Positions 61,474-64,000 of a stretch of DNA of 64,000 bases are shown piece by piece. Location of the stretch: contig ONCK01000005.1 in NCBI GenBank assembly GCA_900316315.1, positions 1 to 64,000 of the forward strand, given 5' to 3'. The stretch's first letter is position 1. The number at the start of each line of letters is the position of its first letter. Both the position numbers and the translations under genes were made by a program. The notes below the pieces were generated by a model. That model saw nothing but the letters and a program-made list of their open reading frames with translations. It had not been told where the DNA came from and did no database searches. The stretch comes from an uncultured Prevotellaceae bacterium. Its GTDB lineage: Bacteria; Bacteroidota; Bacteroidia; Bacteroidales; Bacteroidaceae.

Positions 61474-62769
61474 ATGGCACAAGGCAAACTTCACTTTGAG
61501 ACACTTCAGCTTCATGTAGGCCAGGAGCAGGCTGACCCTGCAACAGACAGCCGCGCAGTCCCCATCTATCAGACTACGAGCTACGTATTCCACAATTCCA
61601 AGCATGCAGCCGACCGCTTCGGATTACGCGATGCGGGCAATATCTACGGACGTCTGACCAACTCGACTCAGGGTGTCTTTGAAGAGCGCGTCTCTGCCCT
61701 CGAGGGTGGTGTAGGTGGTTTGGCAGTTGCCTCTGGTGCCGCAGCCGTAACCTACGCCCTGACAAATATCGCCTTTGCCGGCGACCATGTCGTAGCCAGC
61801 AAGACTATCTACGGCGGTACTTACAATCTGCTCGCCCATACTCTGAGCAAGTACGGCATTGAGTCCACCTTCGTCGACCCCGATGACTACAATGCACTCG
61901 AGGCCGCCATCCGGCCCAATACCAAGCTGGTCTTTATCGAGACACTCGGCAACCCCAATTCCAACATCTCTGATATCGAGCGCTCAGCTGATATCGCCCA
62001 TCGTCACGGTATCCCCTTGCTGATTGACAACACCTTTGGCACGCCCTACCTCATCCGTCCTATCGAGCACGGAGCCGACATCGTAGTCCACAGCGCCACC
62101 AAGTTTATCGGCGGCCACGGCAGCAGCCTCGGCGGCGTCATCGTTGACGGCGGCACATTTGACTGGAAGAAAGATCCCGCCAAGTTCCCGGGCTTCAACA
62201 ATCCTGACCCCAGCTACCACGGCCTTATCTTCGGCGACCTGCCTGCACCTTTCGTCACCCGCGTCCGCGCCCTGCTGCTCCGCGATGAGGGTGCCACCAT
62301 CTCCCCCTTCAACGCCTTCCTGCTGCTTCAGGGTCTGGAGACATTGTCCCTGAGAGTAGAGCGTCACGTCTTCAACACTAAGAAGGTACTCGAATATCTC
62401 GAGCATCAGCCTCAGGTCAAGAAAATCAACCACCCCTCCGAGCCGACACATCCCAACCACGACCTCTACGAGAAATACTTCCCCAACGGCGCAGGCTCAA
62501 TCTTCACCTTTGAGATTGACGGTTCGCAGCAAAAGGCCTTCGACTTCATCGACCACCTCAAGATCTTCTCACTCCTCGCCAACGTGGCTGACGTCAAGAG
62601 CCTCGTCATTCACCCGCTGTCTACGACCCACTCCGAGCTGAGTCTCGAGGAAGCAGCCGACCAAGGCATTTATCCATCCACCATACGCCTCTCCATCGGT
62701 ACAGAGCACTACCTCGATATCATCGCAGACCTTGATCAGGCCTTTGAAGCCGTAAAGAATGAAAAATAA
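61474..62769 (+). CDS. metY: O-acetylhomoserine sulfhydrylase
   Basis: A 431-residue PLP enzyme that makes homocysteine from O-acetylhomoserine and sulfide. Cys/Met-metabolism PLP family: PIYQTTSYVFHNSKHAADRFGLRDAGNIYGRLTNSTQ at the N-terminus, VETLGNPNSNISDIE-type loop (here FIETLGNPNSN), LIDNTFGTPYLIRPIEHGADIVVHSATKFIGGHGSS with the PLP Lys in SATK. Length over 420 and the insertions favour MetY over the shorter MetB or MetC. It is first of a pair with cysK, 30 bases apart. Confidence 0.94.
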   Translation: MAQGKLHFETLQLHVGQEQADPATDSRAVPIYQTTSYVFHNSKHAADRFGLRDAGNIYGRLTNSTQGVFEERVSALEGGVGGLAVASGAAAVTYALTNIAFAGDHVVASKTIYGGTYNLLAHTLSKYGIESTFVDPDDYNALEAAIRPNTKLVFIETLGNPNSNISDIERSADIAHRHGIPLLIDNTFGTPYLIRPIEHGADIVVHSATKFIGGHGSSLGGVIVDGGTFDWKKDPAKFPGFNNPDPSYHGLIFGDLPAPFVTRVRALLLRDEGATISPFNAFLLLQGLETLSLRVERHVFNTKKVLEYLEHQPQVKKINHPSEPTHPNHDLYEKYFPNGAGSIFTFEIDGSQQKAFDFIDHLKIFSLLANVADVKSLVIHPLSTTHSELSLEEAADQGIYPSTIRLSIGTEHYLDIIADLDQAFEAVKNEK

Positions 62770-62799
62770 TATCTGATAATTACTTAAAACTTAAAGATT

Positions 62800-63744
62800 A
62801 TGACTATCGCAAAAAAACTCACAGATCTCATAGGCAGCACTCCGCTGCTTGAGCTCAACGCCTACGAGGCAGCCAAGGGCATCGACGCCCATATTATCGC
62901 CAAGCTCGAATACTTCAATCCCGCCGGCAGCGTCAAGGACCGCATCGCTTACGCCATGATTACCGATGCTGAAGAGAAAGGACTGCTTAAGCCCGGTGCA
63001 ACCATCATAGAACCGACAAGCGGCAACACAGGTATCGGCCTCGCTTTCGTAAGTGCTGTCAAGGGGTACAAACTTATCCTAACCATGCCCGACAGCATGA
63101 GTGTGGAGCGTCGCAACCTCGTCAAGGCATACGGTGCACGTGTAGAACTGACTCCGGGCAAGGACGGCATGAACGGCGCTATCGCCAAGGCCAAGGAGCT
63201 GCAGCAGCAGATTCCGGGCTCATTCATCCCGCAGCAGTTTGAAAATCCTGCCAACCCGCGCGCTCACTACAATACCACAGGCAAGGAAATCTGGGCTGAT
63301 ACTGAGGGCAAGGTAGACATCTTCGTTGCCGGCGTCGGCACGGGCGGCACCGTGAGCGGCACAGGCAAGCGCCTCAAGGAATACAATCCCAATGTGAAGG
63401 TTGTGGCCGTAGAGCCCGCCTCCTCTCCCGTGCTCAGCGGTGGCCAGCCCGGCCCCCACAAGATACAGGGCATCGGCCCGGGCTTCGTCGCTAAGACTTA
63501 CGATGCCAGCGTCGTCGATGAAATCATCACGGTAGAGAATGACGAGGCCATCCTCACGGGTCGCGAGCTCGCTGCCAACGAGGGCCTACTCGTAGGTATC
63601 TCTGCCGGAGCCGCTGTATTTGCTGCCCGCAAGCTGGCACAACGTCCTGAGAACAAGGGCAAGAACATTGTCGTTCTGCTCCCGGATACTGGCGACCGCT
63701 ATCTCTCGACCGCACTCTATGCCTTTGAGGAGTATCCTCTCTGA
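62800..63744 (+). CDS. cysK: Cysteine synthase A (O-acetylserine sulfhydrylase)
   Basis: A 314-residue PLP enzyme making cysteine from O-acetylserine and sulfide. [15 protein letters not shown] holds the PLP Lys, [12 protein letters not shown] is the substrate loop, [16 protein letters not shown] binds the PLP phosphate, and GIGPGFV and [11 protein letters not shown] complete the fold. The start [13 protein letters not shown] is typical. Together with metY it covers both sulfide-assimilation routes. A terminator follows 24 bases on. Confidence 0.96.
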   Translation: MTIAKKLTDLIGSTPLLELNAYEAAKGIDAHIIAKLEYFNPAGSVKDRIAYAMITDAEEKGLLKPGATIIEPTSGNTGIGLAFVSAVKGYKLILTMPDSMSVERRNLVKAYGARVELTPGKDGMNGAIAKAKELQQQIPGSFIPQQFENPANPRAHYNTTGKEIWADTEGKVDIFVAGVGTGGTVSGTGKRLKEYNPNVKVVAVEPASSPVLSGGQPGPHKIQGIGPGFVAKTYDASVVDEIITVENDEAILTGRELAANEGLLVGISAGAAVFAARKLAQRPENKGKNIVVLLPDTGDRYLSTALYAFEEYPL

Positions 63745-63768
63745 TACCAAGCCATGAACTATAGTCTT

Positions 63769-63803
63769 AAGGGTATATTCTCCTTTGGGGAATGTACCCT
63801 TTT
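63769..63803 (+). terminator. Terminator of metY-cysK
   Basis: AAGGGTATATTCTCC (63769-63783) pairs with GGGGAATGTACCCTT (63787-63801), with two G-T pairs, followed by TT. Confidence 0.85.
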
Positions 63804-63840
63804 CCTATACACCGACAGTAGACACAAGGTCTAAAATCCG

Positions 63841-63878
63841 CCTGCGGCAGCGTATGCAAATCATACGTCGGACGCAGG
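63841..63878. repeat. Second long hairpin downstream of cysK
   Basis: CCTGCGGCAGCGTATG and CATACGTCGGACGCAGG face each other across CAAAT, with a few mismatches in the middle of the stem. It may be a second terminator or a small palindromic repeat. Confidence 0.6.
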
Positions 63879-63954
63879 CTTACATTCTGGGGAAAAACAA
63901 ATTTTTGGAAAGGACTCTACCAGCATATCTTTCACCCGCCCAGGTCTTTATTCG

Positions 63955-63962
63955 TAGCTTTG
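63955..63962 (+). promoter_or_regulatory. Promoter -7 box near the right edge
   Basis: TAGCTTTG preceded by TTTATTCG and followed by CAGAC. It resembles the shared promoter block of ffh, mmdA and the MATE gene. The ATG at 63980 (MYYTYMS...) could be the start of the next gene, cut by the window end. Confidence 0.6.
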
Positions 63963-64000
63963 CAGACTACGCATTATCGATGTATTATACCTATATGTCG

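Noticed and set aside
1-64000. CRISPR array
   Set aside because: No set of regularly spaced direct repeats with unique spacers was seen; the repeats found are dispersed or in pairs.

Overview
The window comes from a Bacteroidales chromosome, probably Prevotellaceae-like; I cannot fix the genus. Evidence is the Bacteroidetes promoter form (TTTG or TTG, about 20 nt, TAnnTTTG) upstream of many genes, a type IX secretion gene (porQ) plus a CHU_C-type cargo protein, a TonB/SusC-style envelope, a Na+-pumping methylmalonyl-CoA decarboxylase operon, an NrfI-type ResB-CcsA locus, and the lack of Shine-Dalgarno signals. Most of the window is about half G+C; the first 2.3 kb is clearly AT-rich.

Layout. 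1-2.3 kb: an AT-rich cassette with a 5'-cut gene, a 429-aa protein whose N-terminus reads as a proteasome/HslV-type threonine Ntn-hydrolase, and a small overlapping gene, closed by a terminator-like hairpin. 2.5-18.6 kb: a zone of gene decay: frameshifted xanthine permease beside intact xpt, a histidine kinase tail, an alkA-like glycosylase with a stop codon, an nrf locus with truncated nrfA and an nrfI broken by a stop codon and by an ~870-bp prophage fragment, a response-regulator remnant and a truncated TonB receptor. Intact genes here are an AraC/Ogt DNA-repair fusion, superoxide reductase, a TonB-type receptor, ccsA, folD and ffh. 18.7-21 kb: tRNA-His, a hicAB toxin-antitoxin pair and a repeat-rich intergenic region.

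21-28.3 kb: the decarboxylase operon (mmdA, an LTD-OadG fusion, a small protein, biotin carrier, OadB), which would couple propionate formation to Na+ export, then an EEP-family hydrolase, a coiled-coil protein and a class A acid phosphatase. 28.5-42.5 kb: envelope genes, a T9SS cargo protein, uvrA-ybaK, folA-thyA, an RNA m5C methyltransferase, MATE-cytidylate kinase-like-phosphodiesterase, menA. 43.3-48.3 kb: rpmH, then PASTA-rluD-ddl-acyltransferase-lipoprotein. 48.5-50.5 kb: an AAA ATPase/DUF4435 pair with the architecture of PARIS defence systems. 50.8-59.9 kb: transporter, helicase, tatD, prenyl synthase, tonB, porQ, cmk, ispH. 60-64 kb: tRNA-Ser, a second copy of the dispersed repeat, and metY-cysK for sulfur amino acid synthesis.

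The strongest candidates for undescribed biology are the Ntn-hydrolase cassette at the left edge and a dispersed intergenic element with inverted arms (consensus AACAASTCGCCTT / AAGGCGASTTGTT). The PARIS-like pair, the prophage insertion in nrfI and the clustering of seven broken genes in the first 19 kb also deserve a check. All functions are read from sequence alone; no searches were run.
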